In this document: positions 46,551 through 59,175 of the stretch, piece by piece
How the letters are laid out: each line of letters starts with the position of its first letter
How positions within the stretch are numbered: the stretch's first letter is position 1
NCBI GenBank assembly: GCA_022701365.1
Contig: JAKUHH010000167.1
Coordinates: 434,001-498,000 of the forward strand
Direction of reading: 5' to 3'
DNA length: 64,000 nt
Source of the DNA: Mycocentrospora acerina
Taxonomy: Eukaryota > Ascomycota > Dothideomycetes > Pleosporales
The notes under the pieces: model-generated
What the model saw: the letters and a program-made list of their open reading frames with translations, nothing else
What the model was told of the DNA's origin: nothing
The model's database searches: none
Position numbers and translations under genes: made by a program

Positions 46551-48463
46551 TCAAGCGTTGATAGCTTGTAGCACCACCTCCGTCATAGCTAACACCTTTT
46601 CCTCCTCTAGTCTATTTGCAACGAGCCTAGATAACATGTTAGCAGGAATCACTTCTTCAATCACAATATCAGGTACTTACTGCAAGCTAACGGGCATTCC
46701 GTGCACGAGATCAGCATCATCTGTCGAGAGTCAACTACTAGATATACATATGGTGTTGCAATGACTCACAGCTATCTCGAGCTGACTGGCAGTACTCGCT
46801 TTGGGACGTGTAATCTGCCGCAAGCTTATCCTTGGATTTTTCGGCCGTAACTCCGCTCGGGAAAGATACCGCGGAGTAGTCGACGACGTTGTATACTCCA
46901 GTGTATCCGACGTAGGTGAACTGGCTGTGTGGAACGCTGGCATATGGTGTAGTGGGTGCTGCCTCACATTAGAGAGATCTTCAATATCGATTGTGTGCTT
47001 TACGTACTTAATATGGCGTCCAAGCCACCGTGCGATGTCCACTGCTCGAGGAAGAGTCTCTGTGCTTCTGTTCGCTCCGCCTGCAAAAGCCACATCTCGT
47101 GAACACCCATTTGCTCTGCGTCTTTGTATTGCTGCATCTCTGGTCGGAACGGTTCGCCGGTTGGAGCAAGCAATGCTTCCACACTCTTACCGCCATCTGC
47201 GACAAACAAACGCCCCTAGCGAAATTAATTTAGCTGGACCCTATTAGAAAGCATATTTCTCCTTACCAGAATCTCCAAAATCTTGCCGTGGAGCTTAGGA
47301 TCCCACTCGACAATATCATGGCCGGCCTGCTTCAACTTATCCACAGTCTCTTTCAATGCTCTCGTCACTGGCGGTGTGGGAAGACATATGCCGTCGTTCC
47401 ATACCACAGCGATCTTGAGCTTCGGCTTGAGTTCTACTTGTCGCCAGGGTATTGGTAGCATCTTTGGGTCGACAAGCCATGGCTGCGCATCGACTATTGC
47501 TTTCGAGTACAGTGAAATATCTCCAAGCGTCTTTCCCATTGGCCCATTGACGCTCTGAACCGCTTCTTGCCCCGCGAGTCCAGATCGACAACGTAGAGTG
47601 GTGAAACGACCAAAAGAGGGACGAAGGGTAAAAATACCTGTACATGCTGCTGGAATGCGCAAGCTTCCACCAATGTCAGTACCGACTCCCAACGGACTGC
47701 CGCCAAAGGCGATGAGAGCTGATTCACCACCAGAAGAACCACCGGATGTGAGCTTGCGGTTGAGTGGATTCACCGTACGTCCAAAGCAATTATTAACTGA
47801 TTCTGCCTGTGTCCTGTCAGTAGGCATGAGCTTGGTGTCATTGCTTGAATACGCACAATCATCATCGCCGTAGGCACGTTAGTCTTGCAATACCGCACGG
47901 CACCCAGCTTTTCCAGAAGTTCTACCAGAGTCGAGCTATATTCGGCTGGCTTGTTGACTAGAGATGTAAACCCAACTGTGCTATCCTTCCCAACAATATT
48001 GAAATTGTCTTTAAGGGAAATAGGTAGACCGTGCAGCGGCCCGACGAGCTTTCCAGTTCGCTGAAAATGATCGTCCAGAGATTTAGCGCTCTGTATTGCT
48101 TCTTCAAAGAACGCATCAGTTAGGCAATTGGTCTGCCTGTTGGTCAATTCAAGGCTCTGAATGATTTGTTCACAATTGCCGTACCAATTGCTGTGCTACC
48201 GCAGCGCGTTTGCAGAATGCCTTTGTCACTTCTTCCGAGCTCCATGCTTTTGATGCGATTTTCTCAAGTATTTGCGACGAGGTGCTTTCCGTAATGTCTA
48301 GCTCCGCTTTTGAAAACCAACCTGATTCTTTAGGCCACGATGTTACGTCCAGTTGAGAGTCTGGTGGTAAAAGGTCTTTTGGAACGCGGTACTTGGTCGG
48401 AATTTGTTCCGCAAGCTTTGCTCGCTTGGCCGCCGCAATCTTTTCCCAATTCTGTTCAGACAT
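46551..48463 (-). CDS. Amidase-signature hydrolase (acetamidase/general amidase type)
   Basis: Seven exons (48463-48185, 48132-47857, 47806-47267, 47215-47008, 46958-46770, 46720-46681, 46626-46551) give 535 residues, the normal size for fungal amidases. The amidase triad is visible: Lys134 (SLKDN), the cis-Ser at 209 in GGSSGGES, and the nucleophile Ser233 in GTDIGGSLRIPA; the spacings (75 and 24) match the family. The C-terminal YVGYTGVYNVVDYSAVSFPSG and LVHGMPVSLQLV blocks are typical. It hydrolyses a carboxamide to acid plus ammonia in the cytosol; the substrate is unknown. All six introns keep phase. A longer upstream frame exists, but MSEQNWEK matches the usual N-terminus. It is divergent from a permease gene with 626 bp between starts, which suggests uptake and hydrolysis of the same nitrogen source. 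Confidence 0.93.
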
Positions 48464-49089
48464 GATGATTTGACGTTGAGCGACAACAGACGAGGGCAAC
48501 ACAACACAGCAAGAAAAAGCTCTGGAAATCAAAAGTTGAGAGGTACGTTTAGGATTTGAAGGTAAGCATTCCAAGCCACCGCGTCCAAGCGCACTCTTCC
48601 GATACCGACGACTCCCCACCTTCGGCTTCCGCCAGTCAACTTCCATCATCACCCCCGCTAGTTCGCCCCGCACACCATGCTACCGCGAGCCTGCATCCGC
48701 GTGTGTATCGTCGTTGACTGTGGCTTGCCTAGATACCAAGGCCAACTTCTCACCTGACGAGTACTGGTACAACCACCGACATCGGCTTTCGATTGCCCGT
48801 TGAGGCATTCCGAGACCATATCTGGTTGTGATCTACGAGATTGCATGCTGACGTTGCATTGCCCCAGTCAGATTCAGAGGGCATTGTAACCGCTATATCT
48901 CCCGTATCTGCTGTATCTTATCGGAAGTGGAGCACACCTATCTTCGAGTGAAAGTCCAACGTAGGCTCTACAAATGCTTGTAGGGACATAAGAGTTCAGC
49001 GATACTCTTGCAGTAAAGTTCAACGTTTTCCTGCTCTGAGCTTTCAGCCAGTGCATCATACAGTCTTACAAGAACCACCGCCACTCAAG
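48464..49089. promoter_or_regulatory. Divergent promoter of amidase and permease, one GATA-factor-type site
   Basis: A 626-bp intergenic region shared by both genes. It has one TTATCG (48918-48923; CGATAA on the other strand), matching the HGATAR consensus of AreA-type nitrogen regulators. Several other GATA words fail the final R. One such site is expected by chance, so this is weak. Confidence 0.3.
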
Positions 49090-50697
49090 ATGGCGAACGG
49101 ATTCGTCCAGTATCTTCGGGGCAGTCAAAATGCGCCTGGAGAACGAAAGCTTGTTGTGAAACTCGACTTCTTTATTCTCACATTTTGTTGTCTCATGTGT
49201 GAGTTGCTTGTTCAGTACTCGAGGAATTGCAAGCTGTAGTACTAATTTTTGGTAGATTTTCTCAACTACTTGGACAGAACCAACCTGAACAACGCCTATG
49301 TCTCTGGTATGAAGGAAGAACTTCATTTCAAGGGAAACCAGCTCAATCAGATTAACACCGTTTTTACTGTTGGATACACGATTGGTCAAGTACCTTGCAA
49401 CATCGCGCTCTACTATATCAAACCTCGATACTTCTTTCCCGCATGCATGGTAAGTATCTCAAGAACACTAAACCCTCTCTATCTCTCTGACGTGGCATAG
49501 GTAGCTTGGGCGGGACTGACTATGGCCACTGCTGCGGCTCAAAAACCTCAGGACATTATGGCTATCAGATTCTTCCAGGCAATTTTCGAGGCATCAACCT
49601 TTGTGGGCACACATTACATACTTGGATCATGGTATACAGGCGAAGAACTTGGGAAGCGTTCAGGCATCTTCACAGCGTCAGGCCTGGCTGGAACCTTGAT
49701 CGGCGGATTTATTCAAACAGGTATTCATTCCAGTATGGATGGACTCCGTGGACTTTCCGGCTGGCGCTGGCTGTTTGTCGTGGACGGATTGATTACCCTA
49801 CCCGTTGCTGTGTATGGATTTTTTCTCTTCCCAGATACGCCCAGGAATACCAAAGCGCCTTACTTGTCTGCGGAAGAAAAGGCTTTGGCAATCTCACGTG
49901 TGCCTGAAGTGTCGGAACGCACACCAATCTCTTGGAGCTTTTTGAAGCACTGCTTTTCAACCTGGTACTGGTACTTCTTCGTAATCCTTTGGATTCTTGC
50001 AGGAGAGACAGAGTCTTTCAGTACGAATGCGCTCTTGCAGCTGTACATGAAGTCGCACCCAACTAACAAATATACTGTTTCTCAGGTCAACAATTATCCT
50101 ACTGGAATACCAGCAGTAGGAATAGTTTCTACATTGTTTTTCGCCACACTGACTGACTTCATGGGCGGCAAGCGCTACCTTGTCGGATTCTGGATAGGGA
50201 TTACGGGCGTTATCACCAGCGCGCTGATTTTAGCCTATCCACATAGCACAACGATCCATTTCGCAATGTACTATTGGGCTGGTAGTGTATATGCATGCCA
50301 GGCGACTTTCTTCGCATGGGCGAACGATGTGCTCCGATATGAAGAAGACAGTCTGCGCGCCGTGGTTATCGCTAGTATGAACATGGGCAGCAATGCGGTC
50401 AACGCGTGGTGGAGTATTATCTTTTATGGAGCAAATTTTGCTCCTTATTTTACTAGGGGTATGTGGGCTATGATTGCAGTCAGCATTGCTAGTAAGTTCA
50501 AAATCTACAATTCATAAGTAAATATGCCTGACTAATCATCAATAGTGGCCATATGGACAGCGTTATTGGTTTGGATGCACGTCCGCACTGAAAAGAGAAG
50601 AGATACAGAATTCGCAGCTGAAACACTGGCCATTAAGAGTCATGATGGTGTTGAGGAACAGGTTCATCATATTGGCCAGTATAATGAGAAGGTGTAG
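49090..50697 (+). CDS. MFS anion:cation symporter (Dal5/pantothenate/nicotinate transporter type)
   Basis: Four exons (49090-49198, 49256-49449, 49501-50491, 50546-50697) give 481 residues. The block FLNYLDRTNLNNAYVSGM after TM1 and the later WRWLFVVDGLITLPVAVYGFFLFPDTPRNTK are signatures of the ACS/Dal5-Fen2-Tna1-type carriers, which import allantoate, pantothenate, nicotinate and similar organic anions across the plasma membrane. About twelve membrane segments are visible. All introns keep phase (GTGAGT, GTAAGT, GTAAGT donors). It is head-to-head with the amidase, so its substrate may be the amidase substrate or a related amide or acid; this is inference. Confidence 0.92.
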
Positions 50698-52315
50698 GAA
50701 GCATCGGTGATACTGGGCAAACATGCCATGACTTAAGACTATAGCTACCTGAATACAGAGCCTCATGGAAAGGACCAAGTGTAGTCTGAAGAATTTTTTG
50801 AATCTTTATGAGAATGAGGCTTGCATAGAGATTGACCATAGCCGATACGAGCTTGATTCAAGGACAACTTACAGCTCTCTGCTTGGTCCCTTTGCTCCGA
50901 GATGGGTATTGTCAAATGTGGAGAAATACTCGCACCCAATAAGCGTTTGGCGTCTAGTATGAATATTGATCACTTAACTTATTCAAACAACATATGGATG
51001 CCTGTCAGCAGGTGTCGGGACACAATTGAAAAATCGTCATACACTACAGTGGACTATGTTCCAACGGGGTGCAATCGCATGCAAAATGACTGCGAGTTGG
51101 CTGTGGATTAGATGTGAATTGATACTTGAACTTGACTGCAAGCTGAAGATATAATTATCCTGTAAAATGAGGCTGTGAGATTGTCAATCGAAGAGTTGAG
51201 AAAAAGTCTTCACATACAGATTGATTTAATTTCCAAATCAAAATCCAATTATTACTCAGTAATAACCTGATTTAATTTCTCGATTCTAACTTAATCGCAT
51301 TCCAAACTCAGCCTAAGATAATAGGTTAAGTACACTCTCAAGTTGCATAAAAATCGCATTTTCAATTCACATTCAATTCGCAGTAAACCTGTAGTTCTAC
51401 TAAGTGCGATTACAAGATTGTCTGTTGTAGCGTGTGGGATTTTCCAGTTTTTCCTAACATCTGTTCATAGGCTGATATTTGTGCTGATATTACTTGGAGG
51501 TAAATAGTAATAGCTGACACTGTGATTCGTCTCGCGACCAATTTCACGCAACAAATTGTACTCATCGCCTATCTTGACACCTATAGGGCTGGATAATCGG
51601 CAATCTACGGCAAAGTGCACATAGAATTATCACAATCCGATTCGTAATGAGCGTTCTGACCTTCTCGACAATTTGGATTCCGAAAGATCCTGTCATCCAA
51701 TACTCGTGTAATATCACGTGCAGGAGCACGTGAGCACACAGCGTTTATATAGCCTCTTATTTCTACTCTCCTAACAGTACAACAAGTTCCTCCTCCAACC
51801 GTTCCCCTACAGATTCAACTAGATACCTGAGTTCGAAAGACGTCGTGCTAGCTATACTAGTTTCATAGGTGACACACCAGCAGACCCAAGGATATCAGCC
51901 TTCTTCCTCAGCTTTAACATAGTGTGAGAGCATTGGTTGGCAAATGTGATGGCACAAGCTGTAAACTCCAGATTCAAATGGCTGTGTAACAACATTTACG
52001 CTGAACCATAAGAGTGATCATCGATACGCGATGCAACAAAAGATAACTTCAGAGCATCACGACTACTTAGATCCCGCAAAAAAGTGTGGCGATTACGTTA
52101 GCGTACTCGAAGTGCATGCATTAATCTGTAAAGGCTGCGCCAACACAGCCACCACATATGAGCGCACCCTAATACTGCTGTAGTATGACGTGTAAGCGCC
52201 TTCAACCCCTCTTCTATAAATCCTAGCCTTGCCTTGCCTCTTTGGCTGATAATATCTATCATTTAGTTTTCAATACAGCCTTTGAAAGTCTGTAAATCGC
52301 TGACACAAAATCGGA
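50698..52315. other. AT-richer intergenic stretch, no gene seen
   Basis: About 1.6 kb between the permease and the STAND gene. It is dense in stops and, around 51170-51400, rich in AATT/TTAATTTC-like words. A TATATA-like element lies near 52200 just before the STAND leader. Confidence 0.45.
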
Positions 52316-55300
52316 ATGGAGCCTTTGACAGCTATCAGCCTTGCTGCTAACATTGCACAGTTTATCGAGCTAAGCTTCAACATTATACATGGCGCAAAAG
52401 AGATTCATCAGTCAGCTTCTGGTGTAACTCAAGATAATCTTGAATTGAAGAGTGTTACCGAATCAATAAGACTCATTTCTATCAAACTTGATCCTCCAAC
52501 TACAGGCCATCAAAGTAGTGATGAACGAGCTTTACGCCAACTCGCAGCCAACTGCAGGATCTTATCGGATCAACTCGTAAAGCTACTCCAGGATATAGCG
52601 CCTAAAGATCCGACGCGTAAACATCAAGCTGTCATTTCCGCTCTCAAAAACAGTATAAGTAAGAAAGAGAAGTTGGAGTTGGAGAGGAGGTTAAGTAATT
52701 GTCGTAGCCAGCTTGAACTGCAGCTTGGATTTATGGCCAGGTTTGTCAAATATCGGACATTCACTCTTAACGATTTTGACAACTATGTAGGTCCGATACA
52801 AAGACCCGACTCATCAGCTTTGGTTTGAGCATTGATAATCAAGTGGATAGACTCAAGATGATTCACAATCACGTGCAAGAACTCAATGAAGGTGTAAAAG
52901 TCACCTCCATTAGCGAGGAAGCCCAAAGTCAGATGAAGGAGCTTCTCGAGCTTTCTAAAGCACAATGTGAGTCTCTTGCACAAAGCTTAATCCGCAAAGG
53001 TCTAGCGGTATCGGATATGAACTTGCGGTTCGAAGATGTTGGAGATGCCCATGTCGAAACTTTTCGATGGTTGTTCATTGATAAGCAGGAGCCATTCGCT
53101 GGCAGCAACCAGGCGATGACTTTCCCTGGAAAATACTTTCCCCTTGGATCTTCTACCTCCATCACAGAATCGGATGGACAATTGAGAAGACAAAATAACG
53201 GGGTGTCTGAGACACCGACTGAAGGAGTATACATACGTCAACGGTCCGCGCGGCAACTGGATGATGGGAGCGAGGAAAAAAACAAAGATTGGCGGTCTAA
53301 AAGAGTAGTACCAACCGAACGTGAGTTGGAGATTAGTAAAAGCGCAGTTAGTCTTGCTCAAAGCCCAAATGGCCTCCAAAAGGGCAGGAAGAAAGTTGAC
53401 GGTGAATACCAGAAGGCAGTCACAAATGATTCAGAACATTCTTGCCTCTTGAAAGCGGGAAAACGCTTCGTTGATTGGCTATCCTCTGGAAATGGTATCT
53501 TCCATATCTCAGGCAAGCTGGGATCAGGAAAGTCGACCCTTATGAAATTTCTGTTCAAGCATCCACGTACCAAGACAGAACTTCTCAGATGGACAGGTAC
53601 GTGCTGGTGTTTTTGCATATATTTTCACTTGCACAGGAAGAATTTTCTGACACCTGTAAGATGGAAAAAAATTGGTACTATCTAACTTCTTCTTCTGGAA
53701 GCCGGGGTCCAAACACCAAAATTCTCTCAACGGGTTGTTTCGGTCAATTCTTTATGAAATTCTCCAACATTGTCCTGACCTCATCAAAACCTCATTCCCA
53801 GACCAGTGGCTTGAGCTTATCAACACTCCCTGGCAGACTCAGCCTGATTTGCGCTTCAATGACGAGCAAGTTCGCACTGCCCTCAACGGAATTTTCAACC
53901 GCAATAGCACGTATGACACTTATATGTTTTGTTTCTTTGTGGATGGTTTGGATGAGTATCAAGAAACCTTTCAAGAAGATTACAAGAGTCTGATCCGCAT
54001 TTTGAAAGGGTGGGTGACTACTTCTGACAGTTGTGTGAAGATGTGTGTCTCAAGCAGGGAGTACAATGTGTTCCAGAATGCGTTTCCAGCGGAGAAACGA
54101 ATCCGCGTTCAAGACCTCACGAAAATGGATATGGAACAATACGCTCGCAGTAAGCTCGAGGACTTAAATGATGAAGATCAAAAGAGTCACTTGGTTTCTG
54201 AAATCGTTCACAGGTCTGACGGGATCTTTTTGTGGGTGGCTCTAGTGGTACAACTTTTACGCGAGTACATCGACGATGACCAGGATTTTGCTGCCTTCCA
54301 GCGCATACTTGAGTCGCTGCCTGAAGAACTTGAGGCTCTTTTCGAACATCTCCTTGTAACTGTACGAAAGCCGGCGCGCAAAAGAGCATATCAGATTTTT
54401 GCGCTTGTCACTGAGATCAAGACGCAGTACAATCTGACACATCTGTTTTTACTCTCATGCATGTTTCTAGAAGACTACGAACGAGATCGAAAGTTTGCTA
54501 TGGGGCCAATGCTCGGATACATTCACGGAGACTTGACTGACCTGGAAGTCACGGCTCAGAAGAGGTTGAATGGCTGCTGTAGGGGCTTGGTGGAAGTCAG
54601 AGAGGTGTCTTCTGTGGGAAAGTACATTGCGTTTACTCATCGTTCCGTCACCGAGTTCCTCGCGAAGGAATCTGTAAAAAAGGAAATTTCAAATCACCTC
54701 GTTGGATTCAGTTTGACAGACGCTATTCCCCAACTATTACTTGCGCACTTGCGCTCAAAGAAGAGCATATATGACCATGCTATTTGGTCCGGATTCGTAA
54801 CTAAATTGGTTGAGAGAGACTTTGAAAATTGCGCACCGTTCCATTATCTGTCTTGTCTTGAGTCAGCGATAGTCAAGAAGATGGGAAGGAGAGGAACACC
54901 AGATATGGGGAGTACGAGATCGTTGGGCCATAATGCAGTTGTTACTTTGAGCGATAGATCATGCCAAATTTTGTACAGTTTACCGAATGGTAACTTCTTC
55001 CTTGTTTCCCCGTTCTATATCTCGGCCTACATGGGAAAACTGGAATATGTCATGTGGAAAATCGAACTTGACTCAACTCTTGTGGACGAAGAGCATAAAA
55101 AGGCGTTTCTTACGAGCTGCTTGAGGCTGGGGGTAGCCAAGGACACTGAAAGAAAAAGATTTCAAGAAATGATGGCACGAAAGGGCCTATCTATAAAAGA
55201 TATAAATGCCAGTGGATCGACTACAGAGGATGTTGGCGACTCGATTTTCAGATCAAGCCGGGCTGTTGCTCATATGCAGCGTCACTCCATCGCCACAAGC

Positions 55301-56053
55301 TTTGGACGCAAACATTACAGGAATTTGTCACATGGACATATGAACAGCAGTCGGGGTACATACGAATGGCCACTGCAAAGACGCGATGTAACATTGGGCT
55401 CGTTGTCCTCTCGGGCCTTATATCTTCGATACTCGCCGCTCTTGGATGCTGCCATGAGCTACACACCCAAGACCATTATAAGAGTGTTATTAGATCCCGG
55501 CAAAAATATGAGAAAGCCAGGTATCAGAACTCCGACGAGCGCTGTGGCTCGCATTTATTCAGCAGCACATACCTTATTCCTCATTGAGAATAACGCGAAT
55601 GTAAATCCTGGAACACACGACTGTAGAACACCACTAACCATGGTCATCGCTTGTAACAACCATGGGGTTTTAAAACTCCTCCTTGGTTTCTTGAACAGAT
55701 ACTATTCCTCTCTCTGTTTGGTTGGGCCGAACCTACTATGCGTAGTTGCGGACTTTGCAGACGTTCAAACAATTCGTATTCTGTCAAGATGCGAATGTCT
55801 CCAACTTCAAAGTGATGGTCAATATGCTACTATCACTAAAGCATCAGAACGAGTCAGGGCTCGCGTAGGTGTTTCTGAAGAGGTCGTAGAGGCTTTCGAT
55901 GAACTCATCATCCTAATTTCGAGACGAACAGATGTTCTTGAGGAAGCGATGTTTGAAAGTGGCATTTTCCAATGGAAAACCACATCATCTTCTGGTAGGG
56001 GTGATGCTGTGGTTCAAAATACCCGGGGAAATATTGACGTAGAAGAAGATTAG
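52316..56053 (+). CDS. STAND (NACHT-type, NLR-like) NTPase with degenerate ankyrin-like C-terminus
   Basis: Preferred exons 52316-52740, 52830-53596, 53661-56053 give 1194 residues. The N-terminal ~250 residues are a helical domain of the kind at the start of fungal STAND proteins (MEPLTAISLAANIAQFIELS, then coils). The P-loop is HISGKLGSGKST near residue 370 and Walker B is FCFFVDGLDEY; a winged-helix-like region follows (FTHRSVTEFL). The C-terminus has weak ankyrin-like units (LFLIENNANVNPGTHDCRTPL). Fungal NLR-like proteins act in non-self recognition and programmed cell death; this one's role is unknown. Intron 2 joins WT to DGKKLVLSNFFFW cleanly. Intron 1 is less sure: the first frame runs on to a TGA at 52826, and I infer a GTTTGT donor at 52741 with acceptor at 52817 or 52829. 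A one-base frameshift is the alternative. Confidence 0.8.
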
Positions 56054-56619
56054 GAGGGCTATGTTGGTTCACTTCCTGGCACAACACTTTTCTATTGCAT
56101 TGGAATATGAACATCCAATGGAGATAGTAATGCAAGAAAGCGATTGGACAACTTGCTTGCCGAAACAACCTCACTAGCCTCGATCGAACGTCAGCCTCCT
56201 TATTCAGACTTTCGTGAAAGGTAAATTTGATAACTGACAGCTCTCATGAATCGATTACTATGAGCTCTATTCACGGATTCGTCTCAAGCGGCCGCTTATC
56301 AGCCTTTTTATTTAGTCGCTCTTGTTTACCGACAACAACTGGTATTCTGAACAGATCTACCATACATCCTGCATCCAGTGAACGACATTGGAATTCGAAT
56401 TGTTATAAAATAGCACACTGATAAAACGAGAAGTAACCGGACCAAGGCTTTGACTTTCGATGTTTGAGAACAAAGCTACCTAACCTATCCTAGATTCAAG
56501 TCATGATGCAGATGACCTCAATCGATATACCTCAGGACGATGGCTTTGGGGGGGGGGGGACGCAAACGGCCTGTGGCGCGTTAGGTCAGATTCGACTAAC
56601 AGAAGCTCTGTCAACTTGC
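56054..56619. other. Intergenic with a G12 run
   Basis: Between the STAND gene and the decayed phosphotransferase. Twelve consecutive G lie at 56548-56559. No gene. Confidence 0.5.
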
Positions 56620-58103
56620 TGCCAATTCAGTTGGCTCAGATTATTGTACAAAAGTTGCAAAGATCTCTGAGGGCGAATACAACAAAGTTCTCTTATTGAT
56701 AATGGATAACGGGAAAGAGGTTATTGCGAAACTTCCAAAATCTAAGGCCGGACGACCCCACTTCACCACAGCTAGTGAGGTTGCCACCATGAAATTTGTA
56801 AATAATCACCGTTCGCATCGATCTAAATATTTACATTAACTTTTTTTTTATCTGAGAAGTGCTTCTCTTCTAATTCCTCAAATCTTTGTGTGGAACTATA
56901 GACAAGTAGATAACTCTGTTGGAGCCGAATTCATCATTATGGAAAAGCAACCAGGTGTCGTGTTGAACGATTTATGGGATGATACAGAGGGTTAAAAAAA
57001 GGCAGAAATCTTGAAGCAGATCGTTAGAATCGAGATAAAACTTTCTTTGATCAAATTCACTAAGTGCGGAAGTCTACATTGCAGGTAAGACCTTCCCCGA
57101 TCTGACAGCAACACACTGCTGTATAATGATGAAAATGGCAACAAAGTACACAGCGCCGAATTTGAGATTGGTCGACTAACCATTAGGCTTTCTTTGATTT
57201 TGGGAAAGGCGCATTAGATATCAATTGTGGACCAAGCGTACTCCTATTTTAACATTTCATATGATACACTACTAATCTATTGGTTTAAGATCTACAATTG
57301 AGGATTATGTTGCCGTGACTTCGCATTGAGAGATCACCCGTGTGGTGATTTGCATTCACAAAATGTTTTCGTTGACCCAGAAACCCAAGCTAAAATTGTT
57401 GGAATAGCTGACTGGCAAACTACCAGTGCTTCTCCAATCTTCTCCCTCACTAGATTCCTGGACTTCAATGGTCTGATCCCTGAATGCATGGGGAAAGTCA
57501 GCATCCCCGAAAACTTCGACAGACGTCTCCAGATGAACAACATGAGACGAAGGCATTGCAACAAGCTCAGATGATCCAAAATCTCTACATGGCCCGATGT
57601 TATCAAAAAATTCCTCAATTATTGCTGGTCACGCAGCAGAAGGGTAGTCTACGTCACCAGATTACCGTAGTGCCAGGTACAATTCTGATGGACTACGAAC
57701 GTACCTTGACCAATTTTTGAGGGATGTTGAGAAGGAATGGTCAAGGATTGTGCGCGAGAGATCCAATGGCCATCCATTGAGGCCGTGTCCACTCTACTTT
57801 TCGGCTACTGAGGTTGAGTAGCAGGAAAAGGATGAAGAGTTGTGGGCCTAGGGGATCGAGCTGATAAATAGATTGATTAGCGATGTAGGAGGCCTTAAGC
57901 ATTGGAATGGTAGTATTAGTAACGAGAATTACGAGAATTTAAGAGATCGGCTGGCAAATGGTATTCAGCAATATTTAAATCGCGAGGCTAGAAACATAGA
58001 GAAGCGGGATGCATGGCTGAAAGTATCGCTGTTCTTCGATGGCGAATGGGTAGACAATACGGTTCTAAATCAAGGTTATTTAGATCTTATCACTTCACTT
58101 TAG
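56620..58103 (+). pseudogene. Decayed aminoglycoside-phosphotransferase-like (APH) gene
   Basis: Pieces of one APH/choline-kinase-like protein occur in order but in broken frames. The N-lobe is at about 56640-56810 (ISEGEYNKVLLLIMDNGKEV, IAKLPKSKAGRPHFTTASEV). A central piece at about 56890-57090 (NSVGAEFIIMEKQPGVVLND) has an in-frame TAA near 56992. The catalytic-loop piece at about 57330-57480 reads GDLHSQNVFVDPETQAKIVG with IADWQTT. C-terminal pieces run at about 57570-58103. In functional homologues a sizeable segment separates the first two pieces from the HGDLH loop; here it is largely missing, and the His of HGD is lost (CGD). Several stops and frameshifts rule out a working kinase. 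Such fungal APH-like genes are numerous and of unknown substrate. Confidence 0.8.
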
Positions 58104-59175
58104 TCAAATCGGTCGTTGTATAATGGCTGTTGTGAGTATTGTTATTTATCGTCATTCTTCTGCCACTCCTGCTTGATATTGTGAAAGTAAAAACCGCAAC
58201 AGCGCTTAAAAGAGAAGCAAGATTAACTTGCCGAAAACGACGACTCGTTAACTCTCATATGATGCAGACAATTAATACGATAATGTTCCGTTGATGTTCT
58301 CAATTATCCACGGTTTCCTTCAAGAAATTGGAGATCAATGGAAACCCACACCAGAGGGGGCACGTTGGACCACCTGATCAAATACTGGAAACAGAATACA
58401 CCGGCTTATTTCAGTTCCTAAAACCCTAAAATTCAATTATCATCCTACTATCACCTTGGAAATGCAGGAGCGGAATGGGTTAAATACATTGATGCAATGC
58501 ATTACAACTGTATCAATGTAGTCAGATACCTCACCTGATTAAGATCAATATAGATATTCAGGAGCTTCAAGGCTGGAGAAGACGCAGCATGTGTTCCCAG
58601 GAGAAAATTGATGCAATCATTCGCAAACTCTAGTCACACAATTCTGCTAATTCCCAAATTCCCAATCATCTCGTTGCTCTGGAGACGCTGACAGAAGACT
58701 TCACGATCAGTAGCAACAATATTAAAACTACTACGAATAGGCCAGAGAACATGCTCCCTATTGTTGCTTCTCTTGTCCAAACTTTTGACGCACAACAGTC
58801 TTTTGTGGAAACAGTAAATATTGAGTAATTGACTGTCCTTGCACTCATCTTCGTCCCGATGACTTTCGTATCAAGTACCTTCAGTATGGATTCGGAGAAT
58901 CTTCCCTGCAGTGTGCACTTCTGAATATACATAGCTGTAGCAATACCCGTGACACTGGTTGTGTTCACGATTGCTTGGTCGTCAACTTTGGGACTGCAGA
59001 AAGTTATGATATGGTTGAAAATACAGAGAAGACATCAATGCATCTCAAGGTTGTTAAAAGAGGCTGAAAGTGAAGAATAGAAAGAACTATGCGCTTGGTG
59101 TTGGTGTGGGTTGAAGTAACGGATAAGTTCATTGATTGTACCATTCATTTTGAGATCTGAGAGTATTTAGGTGTT
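58104..59175. other. Intergenic, one small hydrophobic frame, no supported gene
   Basis: A minus-strand frame (58666-58968, extendable upstream but with no ATG at its 5' end) would encode ~100 residues with one C-terminal hydrophobic helix. It lacks a clear start and family resemblance, so it is not called. Confidence 0.4.

Noticed and set aside
58666..58968. Small membrane protein on the minus strand
   Set aside because: No ATG at its 5' end, no upstream exon found, no family resemblance.
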